Shown piece by piece: positions 63,765 to 64,000 of a stretch of 64,000 nucleotides of DNA. Location: contig JAXMHB010000020.1 in the NCBI GenBank assembly GCA_046346965.1, forward strand, positions 1 through 64,000, written 5' to 3'. Numbering within the stretch: the stretch's first letter is position 1; each line of letters opens with the position of its first letter. A model generated the notes under the pieces. It did no database searches. It had not been told where the DNA came from and saw nothing but the letters and a program-made list of their open reading frames with translations. This DNA comes from JAXMHB01 sp046346965 (GTDB lineage: Bacteria; Pseudomonadota; Gammaproteobacteria; Xanthomonadales; SZUA-5). The position numbers and the translations under genes were made by a program.

Positions 63765-64000
63765 TTACTCGAAACGCCAGCTGATACCGGCCTGGATCAA
63801 GCGCGGCGGTCCGACCTGGATGCCGCGCGTGCGATCGGCGATGTAGCTGCGATCGAAGGCGTTCTTCAGGGTCAGGAACACGCCCCAGGGCGCATCCAGC
63901 GGTGCGTAGTTCAGCGACAGATTGACGATGGTGTAGCTGGCGATCTCGCCAAATTGGCCGCTGGCATCGGGCTGCGCCTGATTGGCGAAATCGGCGTACT
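63765..64000 (-). CDS. TonB-dependent receptor, C-terminal end (partial)
   Basis: The open frame from the right edge gives 78 residues: YTIVNLSLNYAPLDAPWGVF, LTLKNAFDRSYIADRTRG, GPPRLIQAGISWRFE, stop TAA at 63765-63767. Strand-turn-strand alternation, the LKNAFDRSYI motif and the terminal aromatic (WRF) before the last residue identify the last beta-strands of an outer-membrane TonB-dependent receptor barrel. The N-terminal plug lies outside the window, so the ligand cannot be judged. Confidence 0.85.
   Translation of the reverse strand, partial: YADFANQAQPDASGQFGEIASYTIVNLSLNYAPLDAPWGVFLTLKNAFDRSYIADRTRGIQVGPPRLIQAGISWRFE

Overview
The window is GC-rich and densely coded. Its gene content fits a gammaproteobacterium of the Xanthomonadales/Lysobacterales (Rhodanobacteraceae-like) type. 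The clues are TonB-dependent receptors tied to sugar-use genes, an ECF sigma factor/Ser-Thr kinase/S74-domain cluster, a LuxR-HTH plus DUF4199 pair, abundant REP-type hairpins, and several secreted proteins ending in [I/L][F/Y]x[N/D]GFE. The lineage is inferred from gene content only. I saw no rRNA or tRNA gene.

Layout. (1) 1-5100 is an accessory zone: a truncated IS5-type transposase, two copies of a ~115-bp inverted-repeat element, an A+T-richer island with two small unknown genes and a HEPN-domain protein, an irregular direct-repeat array, and a VapBC-type toxin-antitoxin pair. (2) 5161-8563 holds a BaeSR two-component system and an S41 peptidase, followed by a 21/22-bp degenerate tandem array (8587-8951). 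(3) 9200-18194 holds an ECF sigma factor, a DUF1704 (QEGLA) metallopeptidase, two frame-broken membrane-anchored paralogues, an S74 tail-fibre-like secreted protein with a small GFE-tailed partner, and, divergently across a heptanucleotide repeat tract, a Ser/Thr kinase. (4) 18201-29061 holds an ADOP/MacB-type permease, then a carbohydrate-use locus (LacI regulator, GPH sugar transporter, GH1 glycosidase, TonB receptor) facing a flavin-dependent halogenase across an intergenic region with three LacI-type operators. (5) 29194-39395 holds a secreted M36 metalloprotease, an unknown protein, a transglutaminase/ATP-grasp-alpha-E pair, and a phosphate acyltransferase/acetate kinase operon. (6) 39400-47266 is mixed: an A+T-richer pair (Cys-rich secreted protein plus membrane protein), REP blocks, broken genes (SEC-C protein, addiction-module protein), secreted proteins, a second ECF sigma factor with a membrane partner, and a GNAT enzyme. 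(7) 47559-55870 is a tightly overlapping glycogen operon, glgP-glgB-glgX-malQ. (8) 56409-64000 holds LuxR-HTH/DUF4199, tyrS, secreted beta-helix and PHA-depolymerase-like proteins, and the end of another TonB receptor.

How the genes fit together. The GH1/transporter/TonB-receptor set would import and hydrolyse a glycoside under LacI control, with the halogenase apparently in the same regulon. The glg operon breaks down and remodels stored alpha-glucan, and Pta/AckA-type enzymes recover acyl phosphates. The sigma factor, kinase and S74 secreted protein look like one envelope-signalling or secretion module. The most unusual signals are the GFE tails, the 21.5-bp-period array, the heptamer tract between the kinase and S74 genes, the triple operator at the halogenase, and a halocin-like Cys-rich protein with a possible membrane immunity partner.
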